DNA from: Smittia aterrima
Lineage: Eukaryota > Arthropoda > Insecta > Diptera > Chironomidae
Reading direction: 5' to 3'
Length of the DNA: 64,000 nucleotides
Assembly: GCA_033063855.1 (NCBI GenBank)
Contig: CP093829.1
Span: 19,747,537-19,811,536 of the forward strand
Below, one piece after another: positions 11,556 to 23,800 of the stretch (its first letter is position 1; each line of letters opens with the position of its first letter). Both the position numbers and the translations under genes were made by a program. The notes beneath the pieces were generated by a model. It worked only from the letters and a program-made list of their open reading frames with translations, made no database searches and was not told where the DNA came from.

Positions 11556-11966
11556 ATGAAAGGAAATTCAGTTATCGTGTTCGCTTTGATCGCCTTTGCG
11601 TGCATCATCAGTGCTTACGCTCAAACAACTCAAACGGTTCCAGCTGCAGTGATGACAGAAGTGACAAATCTCAAAAATGACTTGAAGCAGATGAAATCCG
11701 ACGGAAAGTTTGACGACGCAAAGGTTTTGTCAGATCTTAAGTTGTTGATGACCGCAGTTCAAGCAAACTTGAAAGACGCTTCCCAGACAGTGAAAGACGC
11801 AATGAATCCAATTCTCGCATCAATCGACAAGGCAAAGACATCAGGAGCTGACGAGAAAACTCTCAAAGGAATTGTACACACAACGTTGACTTTTGTTGAA
11901 CAACAATTCCCTGGAATTAAAGGAGAAGACAGCACAAACAAAACTCCTGTCACTAAAACAAACTAA
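11556..11966 (+). CDS. Small secreted helical protein, unknown family (136 aa)
   Basis: A hydrophobic signal peptide (about residues 1-22, ending A-Y-A-Q) precedes a mature region of about 114 residues. That region is rich in Lys, Asp, Thr and Ala and has no cysteines. Heptad-like runs such as V-T-N-L-K-N-D-L-K-Q-M-K suggest amphipathic helices, and the tail is Thr/Asn/Lys-rich. It is a single exon with a TATA/initiator promoter upstream and AATAAA at 12013-12018. I do not recognise the family. Position beside digestive carboxypeptidases could suggest gut or salivary expression, but that is only inference. Confidence 0.78.
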   Translation: MKGNSVIVFALIAFACIISAYAQTTQTVPAAVMTEVTNLKNDLKQMKSDGKFDDAKVLSDLKLLMTAVQANLKDASQTVKDAMNPILASIDKAKTSGADEKTLKGIVHTTLTFVEQQFPGIKGEDSTNKTPVTKTN

Positions 11967-12186
11967 AAGGTTTTTGTAGAAAAATGTTTATAGCAATTTT
12001 CATTTCAAGAGCAATAAAATATTTCCACAAAAAACAACAATTTAAACCTTAATCTTATCTCGCCATTGAGTTTAATCAGCAGACGATTAATTGCTTCTTA
12101 TTAAAAAATTACACTCAAAGATTAGTTTTATCGAAGTGAAATTCCCGCAGTCTTTGAGTGATTTTCATTAAGTGAACAAGCTAAAG

Positions 12187-13604
12187 ATGAAGTTTCTAGT
12201 TTATTTCGTTTTATTTGTTGCTTTCGCTGGCTCGATTTCAGCGGAAAGTTACCGAAACCACAAAGTTGTCACCTTCACGATTGAGAATGAAGATCAACTT
12301 GAGAAAATTCAGTCTCTCGAGGGAGACTCAGGAGTAATAAGACTTTTGATTGAATTGATGAATTGAAATTAATTTTTGAGCTTTCAGTTTGTTTTCTTGG
12401 ATCCCCCAATGTTCGTGAACACTAAGCTTAGTCTTGTGATGCAACCAGAACTCTTCTCTTCGTTTGAGGAAGTTGCAGAGTCAGCAAAGCTTTCGTTTAC
12501 TTTGACGTCCAATGATTTACAAGCCGTGATTGACTCCGAGAAGTCTTTGAAGCAACGCAAAGATGGATTTGAATTAGATCGTTATAACGAACTTCATGAA
12601 ATCTTTGAGTACCTCGACGAGATTGCCGAAGATTATCCTGATAAAGTCACACTTTATACAGTTGGCCAAACTTATGAAGATCGTCCAATCAAAGTTGTTA
12701 AGATCTCAACAAGTGAAAACAATCCAGCAATTTTCATTGAGTCAAACATTCACGCTCGCGAATGGATCAGCTCAGCAACTTCTCTTTGGATTATCAACGA
12801 AATTTTAACTACAACTGATCCGGCGATCAGAGAACTTGTTGATGGAATTACTTGGTACTTCCTTCCGATTACTAATCCTGATGGTTTGTGAGAATTATTC
12901 TTCTTAATAACTTTTGTTTAATTGATATATTTCCAGGATTTGTCTACACTCATGAAGTCAACCGATTGTGGCGAAAGAATCGATCAATTCACAATATTTT
13001 GTGCCGTGGCGTTGATCCAAATCGTAACTTTGGATTTAATTGGATGGGTAACCTTTGAATTCCTTTTCGAAATTCTTTTTTTTATTTTATTTAATTTTGT
13101 TTAGAGGGAGGATCATCGAAAGTTGCTTGCTCTGATACTTACGCTGGTCCATCAGCTTTCTCCGAAAAGGAAACTGTTGCTTTGATGAACTTTTATGAAA
13201 CAATTCATAACAAAACTGACCTTTACCTTTGCTTCCACTCTGCTGCTTTGATGTTAATGTATCCACTTGGAAACACATTATCCACTGAGAATGTTCCAAA
13301 CGTTGAAGACTTGCAAGCGATCGCAAAGGCTGCCGCCGAAGCTCTCGAGGCCAGACATGGAGTCGTCTATAAATATGGAAATGCAATGCAGACTCTTTAC
13401 GTCACTTCAGGTTCCAGTCGCGATCACGCTTACGGTCACTTCAAAACGCCTCTTGTGTTCACTTATGAAATGAGAGAAGGACCTGAAAATATTTTCATTC
13501 TCCCAGCAGAAGAAATCAAACCAAATTCTGAAGAGATTTTTGATTCGTTGGTCGCAATGATTCAAACGGCAAAGACTCTTGATTACTTCAAACAAAAAGA
13601 GTAA
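12187..13604 (+). CDS. Zinc procarboxypeptidase, M14A family, with Arg at the specificity position (417 aa)
   Basis: Exons by splice sites and phase: 12187-12333, 12388-12883, 12937-13047, 13105-13604. A signal peptide (residues 1-19) and a propeptide precede the catalytic domain. Zinc ligands are His171 and Glu174 in H-A-R-E-W and His296 in F-H-S-A. Substrate-binding N-R occurs in D-P-N-R-N-F-G. Tyr350 (Tyr248 of bovine carboxypeptidase A) and the catalytic Glu373 in Y-E-M-R-E are present, so it should be an active secreted enzyme removing C-terminal residues. The residue aligned with position 255 is Arg357 (G-S-S-R-D-H); Arg there in human CPO goes with preference for acidic C-termini. The paralogue follows 186 bp downstream; AATAAA is at 13620-13625. 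Confidence 0.9.
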
Positions 13605-13790
13605 ATTGAAATGTCAAGCAATAAATTTATTATGAAACAACGAATCCTCTGTTTGTCTTATCTGCCGATGAACTAATCAGTGAGGTAATAAAGATTGCCA
13701 CTTAAGAGCTTCGCAATAAATCAATAAGAGTGGAACTGAATAAATTTCATTCACCTCACGACCTGAAGCGAGTGAAGAAGTCAATCAATT

Positions 13791-15272
13791 ATGAAGCTTA
13801 CTTTGGTTTTAATTGCCATCGTTTTTATTTCGACGAGTTCGTCGGAAGTTCAAACAAAGAAAAGTTACAAAGATCATAAAGTTGTTTCCTTGAGAATCGA
13901 GAATGATTCGCAGCTGAAAGAACTTCAAGCTTTGGAGCTTGAAAAAGGGGTGAGAGTGAAATAAAAATATTTCAGATTCAATTTTCTCAAATCAAACGAT
14001 TTCAGTTTGTTTTCCTTGATCCACCAGTTCAAGTGAACATGAAACTCGAACTAGTAATCCAACCGGAAATGTTTGTGTCGTTCAATGAAATTGCTACTCA
14101 ACACCAAATCAACTTCGAGGTGACGACGGATAACTTGCAGAGGTAAAACCCACTTTGTCTAATCTGAAATGATAAGCAAACAATATTTTCTAGTTGGATC
14201 GACGAGGAAAAGCCATTAAAGTCTCGTAAAGATGGATTTGCTCATGATAAGTTTAATACTCTTGAAGAAATTCACGAATATCTCGATGAGTTGGCAGAAC
14301 AACATCAAACTGCAACTGTTATCAACATTGGGAAGTCTTATGAAGGCCGTGACATCAAAGGAATAAAAATTACAACGAACTCAAACAATCCTGCGATTTT
14401 TATTGAAGCAAATATCCACGCAAGAGAATGGATCAGTTCGGCAGCTGCAATGTGGATCGCGAATGAGATTTTAACGACTCAAGATGCTGAGATCAAAGAA
14501 GTTGTTGAGTCTCTGACTTGGTACATCATTCCAGTGACAAATCCTGATGGTAAGAAGAAGTTTTAATTAATCTTATCTCAATTGATAATTCTTGTTATCA
14601 GGCTTTGTTTACACTCACGATTACGAGCGTCTCTGGAGAAAGAGTCGATCAGTTCACAACATTTTGTGTCATGGCGTTGATACAAACCGAAACTTTGGCT
14701 ACAACTTTAAACGTAAATTAAACTCATTTTCTTTCATTGCTCAATTATAAAACAAATTTACTTCAGAGGGAGGATCATCTTCTCTTGCTTGCACTGACAC
14801 CTACGCTGGACCATCTGCGATGTCTGAACCAGAAGCTGTTGCGATCATGAACTTCTATGCAACAATCGCTAATCAAACTGATGCTTACATTTCTTTCCAT
14901 TGCGCTGCTGAAGTAATCCTCTACCCAATGGGCACTTCAGGTGATCCCGCTTTGCTTCACAACGCTCAAGACTTGTACGACATTGCAGAAGCAGCATCCG
15001 AAGGGTTAAAGAAGAAACACGGATCAGTGTACAATTTTGGAAATGTTGTTGAACTCTTGTATGTTGCTAGCGGTTCAAGTCCTGATCACGCCTACGGAGT
15101 CTATGGCACTCCAATCGCCTACACTTTCGAGCTTCGAGGCGGAACAACTACGTCATCGAGATTCATTCTTCCACCAGATGAGATTGAAGCAAATTCAGAA
15201 GAAGTTCTTGATGCTTTGGTGGCCATGGTTGTGAAAGCGAAATCTTTGGGATATTTCCAAGTTAGAACTTAA
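13791..15272 (+). CDS. Zinc procarboxypeptidase, M14A family, tandem paralogue (422 aa)
   Basis: Exons: 13791-13949, 14006-14142, 14194-14549, 14602-14712, 14767-15272; the lengths sum to 423 codons. It has a signal peptide, propeptide and complete active site: H-A-R-E-W with two zinc ligands, F-H-C-A with the third, T-N-R-N-F for substrate binding, and catalytic Glu in T-F-E-L-R. The specificity position corresponding to 255 is Pro (G-S-S-P-D-H), unlike Arg in its neighbour, so the two probably cut different substrates. Intron positions are shared except that this gene has one extra intron in the propeptide region (14143-14193). AATAAA follows at 15323-15328. Confidence 0.9.
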
Positions 15273-15441
15273 CTTTTTGGCCCATTCAAAATTTCTTGAG
15301 AACTTTTGGAGTTTTTTAAAAGAATAAAAAATATTTCATTCACGATTTATAAAATTTTAGTTTTACAACTTTCGATCGTGAGTTGAATCTTTGTCGTGAC
15401 TTAAGACACGTTCTTAAACTTGAGAGATCAGCAACTTATTG

Positions 15442-15476
15442 TATAAAAGCAAGAAACTTTTTGAAGAAGCATCAGT
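15442..15476 (+). promoter_or_regulatory. Core promoter of the 51-aa acidic peptide gene
   Basis: TATAAAA at 15442-15448 and the initiator TCAGT at 15472-15476 are 30 bases apart, with the start codon 58 bases later. This promoter is a main reason to believe the short gene that follows. Confidence 0.72.
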
Positions 15477-15533
15477 CCCACTTTGCAGAAGAAATTTTAT
15501 TATTCAAAGTGAAAAAAGTTTTAAAACGGCAAA

Positions 15534-15689
15534 ATGAAATTTTTCTATTTCTTGCTTTTCGTTCTCTCTGTGATCATGTTGGGAGCTTTTGCGAATCCAC
15601 CGCCATCCCGTGAACCACCATCAAGCTCCGAAGACGATTACTATTTCGAAGAGGATTATTGTAACGAAGAAGAACATGAAGACAAATGA
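15534..15689 (+). CDS. Short secreted acidic peptide (51 aa), unknown family
   Basis: The start codon is followed by a typical signal peptide (M-K-F-F-Y-F-L-L-F-V-L-S-V-I-M-L-G-A-F-A, about 20 residues). The mature peptide is about 31 residues: Pro/Ser-rich at its start (N-P-P-P-S-R-E-P-P-S-S-S), then strongly acidic (E-D-D-Y-Y-F-E-E-D-Y) with one Cys, ending E-H-E-D-K. It is a single exon, with TATA box and initiator upstream and AATAAA at 15751-15756. It resembles salivary or gut peptides of insects only in general character. No family is assigned. Confidence 0.68.
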   Translation: MKFFYFLLFVLSVIMLGAFANPPPSREPPSSSEDDYYFEEDYCNEEEHEDK

Positions 15690-15805
15690 TGAGAGCCAAT
15701 CATCATCACAATCAATTTAAAATTCAAAATTTTTAAACTTTCATTTTCTGAATAAAAAACTTTCAAATTTCAAAAGAAATTTGTGCTTTCGAAAAAGCTT
15801 AAAGT

Positions 15806-18800
15806 TTATTGATTAATGCTGTTGTAATATTGAATGTATGAGGTAATCAAGTCGTCAAGTTTGTATCCTTGAGTTGTCTCGCAAAGAAGTTTTGTGCCTC
15901 CGAGCATGTTCCCAAAAGTTATTTGGAAGTAAGTGTTGCCCGAGCTCCAGAAGTTCATCTCAGAAAATTCGTAAGACTTTAATTTTAGCTGAAATTTAAA
16001 ATAGAACTTTAGGAAAATTACTCTCAGCTCAGATGATTTTCATCGCAATAAAACCTTTTTCACTGGGTCGATGATGTGGAACCCGTGGCGATTAATTGCG
16101 ATGAGCAATGTCTCTGGATAATAGTTCACAGTTCTCTGATTGACGACGAAGAAAGTTGATCCGAAAGTTTCTTGCTCGTAAAGGAAAATTAAGAATTGAA
16201 GTTTGCATTCGCTCTCTGTTAACTCTGCAAAGTAATTTCTTTTTTTAAAAAACTTTTTCAATCAAAGAAAAGTCGACTTACCCATTTGCTTTGAATAAGA
16301 ATTAATTATTTGCTTTTTCCAATCGTCAATCTTCTGATCTAGAGCGAGATCTTCTGGCACCAAAAGACTTATCAAGTTAAGCTGATTATCGAATTTAGTT
16401 TTGTCCATTCCGAAGTGAGCTCGATATATCAAAGCTCCCATTTTAATTGCTTCAGCTTTTGTCACCTGAAAACACAAAATTTTTAAAATTTAATTCAAAA
16501 CTAATAAAATTTACTCACTTTGTAGTAACCGTTGAGATATTTCGGAAGTTCTTGATAGAAATAAAAAGTTTCATCTGCGACTGGATCGCGACCAGGAGTA
16601 AAGTTTATCCAAAGCTTCTTCAAGAAGAAAATTTGATAATGGAACTGAACGTTCTTCTCCTTCGTTCTCGTTGGCATTTGACTCAACATAATGACGTTCA
16701 CGAGTTCATAAATGAAATCGAAGATGTAATAATTCTCGGGAATGCTGATGACTTTGTCACTAATCTTCACGAACAAACTGAAACCTTCCCTTGATTTGAT
16801 TTTGAAGCTTTTCACAATCGTGTCGATGAGGTCTTTGGTTTTTGTAGAAGACTCGACTAAGAAAGCTTCGTCTGTGTCATCAGGGAAATAAATTTTATGA
16901 TAGATTTGAGTTGATCTTTGACGAATCGAATCGACTTCAACTGTGTAAGGGGGGAACTTTCTGTTTCCATTTCTTGTCGTCTTTTGAATCCTTTGAAGAC
17001 AATCTTTCGCGATTGGATGTGGTCGAGTCTTCAGGAACTCTTGAAGCTCTTTCATGAGAGTTTGCGTTGGAGTGACTAAACCCGTTGCAAGCCACATCAA
17101 GTCCCATCCCCGTTCTTCACTCGATTGAATGGAGTTTTCTGTCAATTGCTTCATTATCTGACAGTAAAGCTCATCACGCAACATTTCGTCATTCATCGCT
17201 GACTCAAAGATCTCATCAGTATTGAGCAAAGAGTTTCTCGCTTGTGGCAAGTCGCCCATGTACTTCATGATGAAGACAAACATTTGAGTTGCCTTCGTTG
17301 CTCTTTCAGTGTCGCCATAAAGTTTCATCAGCAAAGGAGATTTGATAGGTTCACGTGTGAAACTCCAAAGTTCTCCAACTTGTCTTCGTAATGTGTTGAT
17401 CGTTCCGTACGAGTTTGAAATTCTAATTAAAAATAAATAAAAAAGATTTCACAAAATAAAAAAGTTTTCAACTTACTCAATGTTTGGTCTGAAGTTGTCG
17501 CCAGCATATTTTCTTAAGTTGTGCATTTTCTGTCTCTGGATTGTGCTGTAATTACTTTTCGCTTGACTCTTCTTGACAGAATCTTTAGTGAAGAGAGAGA
17601 GAACTTCTTTCTTCGGTGGCAGAATGCATGGAAGAATGTAAGCAGAGTCAATCGGGAAATATCCTTTCGATTCGTTTGCTGAACCCAAAGCCCAAGTTGA
17701 ATTCAAAGCCATCACAGCTTCTCCACTTTGATCAAGTGTGATCAAGTCTCCTTTCTTTAATTTCAAGTAACTTTCATCTGTTGAAGTCTTCGAGAAGTTA
17801 TGAATCGCGACAGCGTAATTTGATCTTTTCTTTAATTGCGTAAGCAAATAATTTAACCATTTGAAGATGATTGGCGAGTCTAATGCTTTGAATTTTAAAA
17901 CTTCATTCAAAACTGTTGTGATCGTGAAAATGTCGCCAATTGTTGAGTCATCATCATTTTCTTTATGAGAAACATTTGAAATCTCAGCAAATGAAAGCTC
18001 GAGTAAAACTTCTTCTCGACTATCGATCAAATAAACTCCCGACCAGTTCATCGCAAGAATGAAAACATTTTGAGATGGATCAGCGCCGTCTTCGACCTTC
18101 AACACTTCAAAGAATCGAGAGAACTTAAGTATCCAAGTGATCTTTGCGTAAAAAACGAGATCCTCCTTCGCGGCTAATTTCGGAAGATTTTCTTTTGTGC
18201 ATCGACATTTCGCGAAGGAAGCTGCGATCAACGTTTCCCATTGCGAGGCAGTTTCTTGTCGGTAAATCGCTTTAGGAAGATAATCTGGGAGTTTCTTCAT
18301 GAGCAAAGCTTTGTCATACTTTGAACCGTTCTCAGCATAAAAGTTCAAAGCGACAATCATCGCAATGTCCTTCTCCGAAGTGCAAATGTAATCGCCAAGA
18401 TTAATTCCTTTCGCGATTTGCTGATAAATCAAATCAGTGGCAATGGGATCATCACAAGGATTGTGCCATGGCAAGAATATTTCTTTCTGAATGTACAACT
18501 CCCACTTCACGCTTTTCTCAGCGATTCCTTGTTCCTTTGCAAACTGCTCACAACTTGAAATCGCATCGAAGATGAATTGGTTCTCGCATCCGAGTGTCAT
18601 GACTTTGTTCATGATCGTGATGAACAAAGAGAATCCAAGCAAATCTTTCAAATTGATTTCTCTCGCGACTGCAATGCAAATCTCTTCAGATGTCGAAGCA
18701 GAGTCGATCTCAAGTTGAACAGAAGCTTCATTCATCAAATTCACTGTGACAACAATTGGATCAGTTGTTTTGCAACTTCTCAGCTCCATTAACGACGGTG

Positions 18801-21800
18801 GCTGTTTACGAGCTCCATTCTGCATTGTTCGATCTAATCGAGTCTCACAATAAGGAGCGTAAAGTTGTGGACCGTTTCTGATGAATTCTCTCAAATAAAG
18901 ATGGAAGTTCTCGGATGGAGGGAAGCAGCCAATGCAAAGCGATAGAAGAATCCAACCTTTCTTGAATGAAATTGAGTTTGGATTGTTGTTCAACTGTTTA
19001 CAGATTTGACAGAAGATTTCATCTCGAAGCTCTTCTCGTAATATTCCATGACCGATAATGAAATGAAGTTTCTCGATGTGGCTACTTCTCAAGTTCAGCC
19101 AATCCTGATACTGCTCGAGATCTGCTGAGTTCTCAATCATTTGACGAAGTTCTCGAGGTAGTTTGTTCTTCTTTCTCAACGTTTGACTGATCAACTTCCT
19201 TTCGGACTCACCGAACTTAAGGAAATCTTGGAAATCTCTTGACTTTGCTGTTGCTTTGCTTAAAGTTGAAGTCAACTTTTGCATAATGTTAACTCTCTTG
19301 TTGGTCGGTTGAATCTCTTCTGAATCATTCTCATATTTAGCTTCTCCCATGTCCCCCATGAACCTCAAAATCGTGATCCAAAGAGCTTGCGCTGACAACT
19401 GCGATTGAATTGAAAGATCCAACAGCGAAGTCTTCAAATGTCTTTTGCTGTATTGATGAGAAACGTTGCTCATGAAGTAAGTGGCAGCAAACTTTTGGAA
19501 GGAATAAGCTGAGAGATCTTCTTTGTATCGTTGCTGAGCTTTCTGAACTGGAACAGTCTCAGTTTGATTGTAAGAAGCATCAACATCGTCAGTGCTCGTT
19601 TCAGTTTCCTAAATCAAAGAATTCCATTGAAATTTGTCCTCAACTTTTCCCAATCGACCGATAATTAATAATTATCGAAGACACAACAACAAACACTCAC
19701 TGATACCCTCTTTTGTTATGTTCATCGATAACCGAAGCTCAAGTGTTATCTTCAGTTATCGCTACCGCTTATTGGAATAACTCACAACAAAAACAAATCT
19801 GAACGAGAACAAAACCGATGTGAGACGAAATTTTAAAATTAGTACATGCTGAGTCGTGTAACGCGACAAGTGTGAATGAACATCGAGAGTGCGTGTGAAT
19901 GAATGAATCACCGTCTGATCGATCGATGATATCGACACTTCGATTGAACTTTCCCGATGAAAACAATGAGAATGAGACTTAAGATAAGAAAATATTTCGT
20001 GACATTTATTTTTCATCATAAACTAACATCGATGGTTATAAAAGGTTTCGGTGGATTGTGTGTCGTGATCGTGTTTTGTTTGACTGTTCATAGTTTTGTG
20101 CTTGAGGTATAAAGATTGGTGGGACGTGACAGTAGTTTGGATGGAATGTGTTTTAAATTACGACTTTTCTCCTCAAGATAGGAAATCATTTTGCTTACTC
20201 TGAAACTTGGCGCGCTGTTTCGAGGATTTTTTGTTTTGAGCTTTGGAGTTTGAAGGTCAGTGAGGAAGCCAAAGACATCGTCAACGACTTTATTCTGTTC
20301 CTCGATGTTGATGTTGTGTTGTCGTTTGATTTCGTTTTCTTTATCAAGACGAAGGTCTTGCGAGAGTTTTGCAAGACGAGCAAGGAATCGATTCTCAGCT
20401 TCTTGTTTCCAGTTGGCATTTCCTGCTTGTCTAAGTTGTTGCTCTTCCTGTAATCGGATCTTAGCGAATTCTGCCATTTTCCGAGACTTCTCTGAAATCT
20501 TTCCTGATAAATCTTTGCGAGTTAGGAACCCTCGACATCTCGCTTGAAGTCCAATTATTGTCTTTCGAATATCAATAAATTGATTTCGCGTATCACGAGC
20601 ATGAATAACTGCTTGAAGACGATGGAATCCTTTCTGAATAATTAAGAATCTCTGTCGATAACCGCGAGCTCTGAAATGTTTCTGGAAAACGATTGCAGCT
20701 TCGCGATATCTTCTCATGAATCGACGGAAAATTATTCTCCTGAAGCCTCGTTGAATAATCGCGATGCTTCTCGCGTAAATGTCTAATCTCATCTTCTCCA
20801 AATGAGCGTCGTGTTCTTCCTTCAAAAATATCTTCGTTCGTCCCAATGCAAATGTTGGGATTGAGCTTAAAGCTTCTGTGCAGATTTTCGTGGCAGCTGC
20901 TCTCACGTCAGTTTTATTGGTGATTCCTTTTACTAAGAATCGATAGCGAGTTACGAAATCTTTGTAGGTATGACGGATCGCATAACCAGCTTTACGAATC
21001 TTTGCTGTCTCCATCATTCCAGAATAACGAAGTTGACGAATGCAAAGTGATTTGTCGAGGATCTGATGAAGAAATATTTGAGTGTGAATCACAATTATTT
21101 ACTTTTCAACTCACCATTGGCTTCTGAACTTCATTTGGTTTAATGCATCTAACAAACGAAGGTTGACAAGCTAACAGAGTCCTCATCAGCAGTTCCAGAG
21201 AGTTCCTAAACTGAAGAGACAACGTCACACTTTTCTTTGTCATGTCAAGAGAGTCGTCAGTCGTGAACAGATCAACCAAATATTTGTTTGATGATTTCGT
21301 CACAAGTTCTTTAAGATCCATGTTGAACGAATCTCTGTTCTTCTCAAGGAATCCATTTGGATCATAGAAGACGTTGCCAGCAAAGTGTTGAATTCCGAAG
21401 AGAACTGAGTTCTCATATTTTGGTTTGATGTAAATACTTTTCGTTCCATGAGTTGAATGAAGTTTCGCGACGAGGGTAATGTCAGAGCCTTTGGGGAAAA
21501 CTGTTTCTTCGTTGATCAACGCCATGATGCTCATCGGTTTCAATCCAATCATATCGAGAATATTTTGATTGTCAATGAACTCGATGTGCTTCCAGTTGAT
21601 TCCTTCGTTTGTGTATTCTTCTTGTTCAAGTTTGAAAATATATTTCACGAAGAATTGCTGGAGATTTTCATTCGCGTAGTTGATGCAAAGTTGCTCGAAT
21701 CCATTTGAGTCAAAGTTTTCAAATCCAAAGATGTCGAGCACTCCAATCGAGGTTTTGTGCTTTAAAGTCTTGAAAATCGTTTTGTTGATCTTCTCAACGA

Positions 21801-23504
21801 TTCTCACGAAAACTCTTCCGTAAATCGCTTTGACGAAAGCGTCGCGAGCTTCAATCGCTTGCTCTTTTGATTGAAATGAGATGACTCGTTCACCATGAGC
21901 GAAAATTGTTTTCTGAATCAACGCATCACTGAGAAGATTCTTCGCAACTCCTAAGATTGTTGCAACTCTCGTCAAGTTCACAGTATCTTGGATCTCACAA
22001 GTGTCCATGTTCTGCACAACTGCTGATTTGTATTTCAAGTTTCCAAGATGAAGAATTCCCGCTAAAAGCTTAATGATCTCCCAGAACTCTTCATCGTCAA
22101 ACGAGAGAATTTTCATTGCCGATTTTATCGAAACAAACTCATTCGCGTCATTTCTATTCTCACAGTTTGTCACAGCCCCTGATGTCAAGTAGTTGTACTT
22201 CGAGACATCTTCAAGTTCGAGTCGTTTCTTTTCCTCTTTCGATAAACCAGCGAGCATTGAATAGAAAATGTGATAGTTCCGTTCACCTTTGCTGTTCGAA
22301 ACGATTCTCGATTTCTCAAGAAGATAATGCTCGATCTTGGCGCCTTCGATCGCGCCTTGTTCATTAAAGAAAATGTCGATGTACTTTCCGAATCTCGATG
22401 AGTTATCATTCTTCACAGTCTTCGCATTGCCGAAAGCTTCCATGATTGGATTAGCTTCAAGAATCTGCTGTTCGATCCAAGAATGCTTCCCACTGACTGC
22501 GGCGAGGTATTGGAGAATCAATTTCGTGCTTTCTGTCTTTCCTGCTCCAGACTCTCCGGAAATCACAATACATTGATTCTTCTTTGATAAAACCATCTCT
22601 TGATAAGCGTTGTTGCCGATAGCGAAAATATGCGGCGCGGCGTTTATGTTGGAAGATGTTTTTTGACTTTTATAAAAGTTGATTTGATTATTTGTGTAGA
22701 TCGGGAGGATCTCGTAAGGATTCATAGCGACAAGCATTCCTCCAATGTAAGTCTGGAAAAATATTTTAATTAAATAATCAAGAGACATTTAAATGATTGA
22801 GGACTCACATAAATATTCTTCTCCTTGTATCTCATGTAAAGATTCCTCAGGATCGTAAACTCCTCCAACTCAAACATCGTAATCATGTCATCGACCGTAG
22901 AAGCTGACGTCGAATGCATTGACTTAAGAATCTGAAATATCTCGATACGTTATCGGACTGGGAAATAAATTAAAAATAGCAAAGACTCACCTGTTTGTTG
23001 TTAATCCAAACTTCGCGATTGTCATCGTCGAGGATGAGACTTTTCTCCTTGTCCGTTCGGAGGATTTTACCAGCGAAAGCAATCTCGTAGATGTCTTTGC
23101 TTTCGGGCTTGACCCAGACCCATTCACCCTGTTATCGATAAATACAAAAAAAACGTCAGAAATTTTTGTAAATGACTCAGATTGGAAATATTTCAATGTG
23201 ATTCGGGTCTTTGTGTATCTTATCAATATTGTGATAAAATGACGAATAAACGTCAAGTGTTCTGACGATAACGAATCATTTTCGGATATTTTTATGTGTC
23301 TAGGCTAGAAAGTATTCAATCTTCATCAGAATTTCTTTCACAAATTTAATTAACGTTGTGCGTAATGACCGAAGCTAATTTGCAAAAATGTTTTTCAAAG
23401 TCAAACTAATTAGCTGAGTTGACAAAGTCGTAATCGTTTAGTTAAATCCACAAAAACTCAAACATTGAAGCGTTGAACTAAATTAAACTCACAAACGCTT
23501 GCAT
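15806..23504 (-). CDS. Myosin VII heavy chain, ten exons (2115 aa), likely Myo28B1/VIIb type
   Basis: Exons (minus): 23504-23493, 23128-22991, 22931-22809, 22752-21115, 21062-20199, 19608-17477, 17422-16519, 16465-16282, 16224-16055, 15988-15806; total 2116 codons. Domains in order: SH3-like N-terminus; motor with P-loop G-E-S-G-A-G-K-T from about residue 157, switch I N-D-N-S-S-R-F and switch II D-I-F-G-F-E; IQ motifs; short charged helix; MyTH4, FERM, SH3, MyTH4, FERM. This is the myosin VII plan: an actin motor of actin protrusions and adhesion. Divergence from the highly conserved VIIa and the length suggest the insect VIIb/Myo28B1 branch (inference). The 12-nt first coding exon (M-Q-A-F) is a prediction. 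The last intron uses a weak donor, GTTTTA. The stop codon lies inside the AATAAA signal (15805-15810). Confidence 0.88.
19609..20198 (-). other. Large intron of the myosin VII gene
   Basis: This 590-bp interval lies between the tail-helix exon (donor after 20199) and the MyTH4 exon (acceptor before 19608). Both splice sites are in phase 0. It is much longer than the other introns, which are mostly 50-60 bp. Open frames inside it match no myosin segment, so I leave it as intron, perhaps with regulatory content. Confidence 0.6.
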
Positions 23505-23800
23505 CTTGGCAGGAAATTATTATTCAGCAACAACCCAAAATGGTTGATAAGATTTTATCACTTTGAGTTCTTTTGTTTTAACCAGCTTGTTTCACGTTTA
23601 CACTTCATAACAGTCTGACAATAACTGAGAGAGAATTTTTTTGTATTGACATCGACAGCTCTTATCAGAAAACTTCTTTTTCTAAATAAGATAAGATAAC
23701 TCTATAGCAATTGTAGTGATAGAGCTTTTCATTGATAAATTTGCACAAAAAAGCTTAAGAGTAATAAAAAAATTATAAAAAGAACTGTCTTGATCTGAAA

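Noticed and set aside
19762..20019. Minus-strand open frame of 85 residues inside the myosin intron
   Set aside because: It does not match any part of myosin VII; direct splicing from 20199 to 19608 is in phase and gives the expected domain order.
20037..20043. Plus-strand TATAAAA inside the myosin intron as a possible antisense promoter
   Set aside because: No initiator or coding sequence follows; a single 7-mer is expected by chance in AT-rich DNA.
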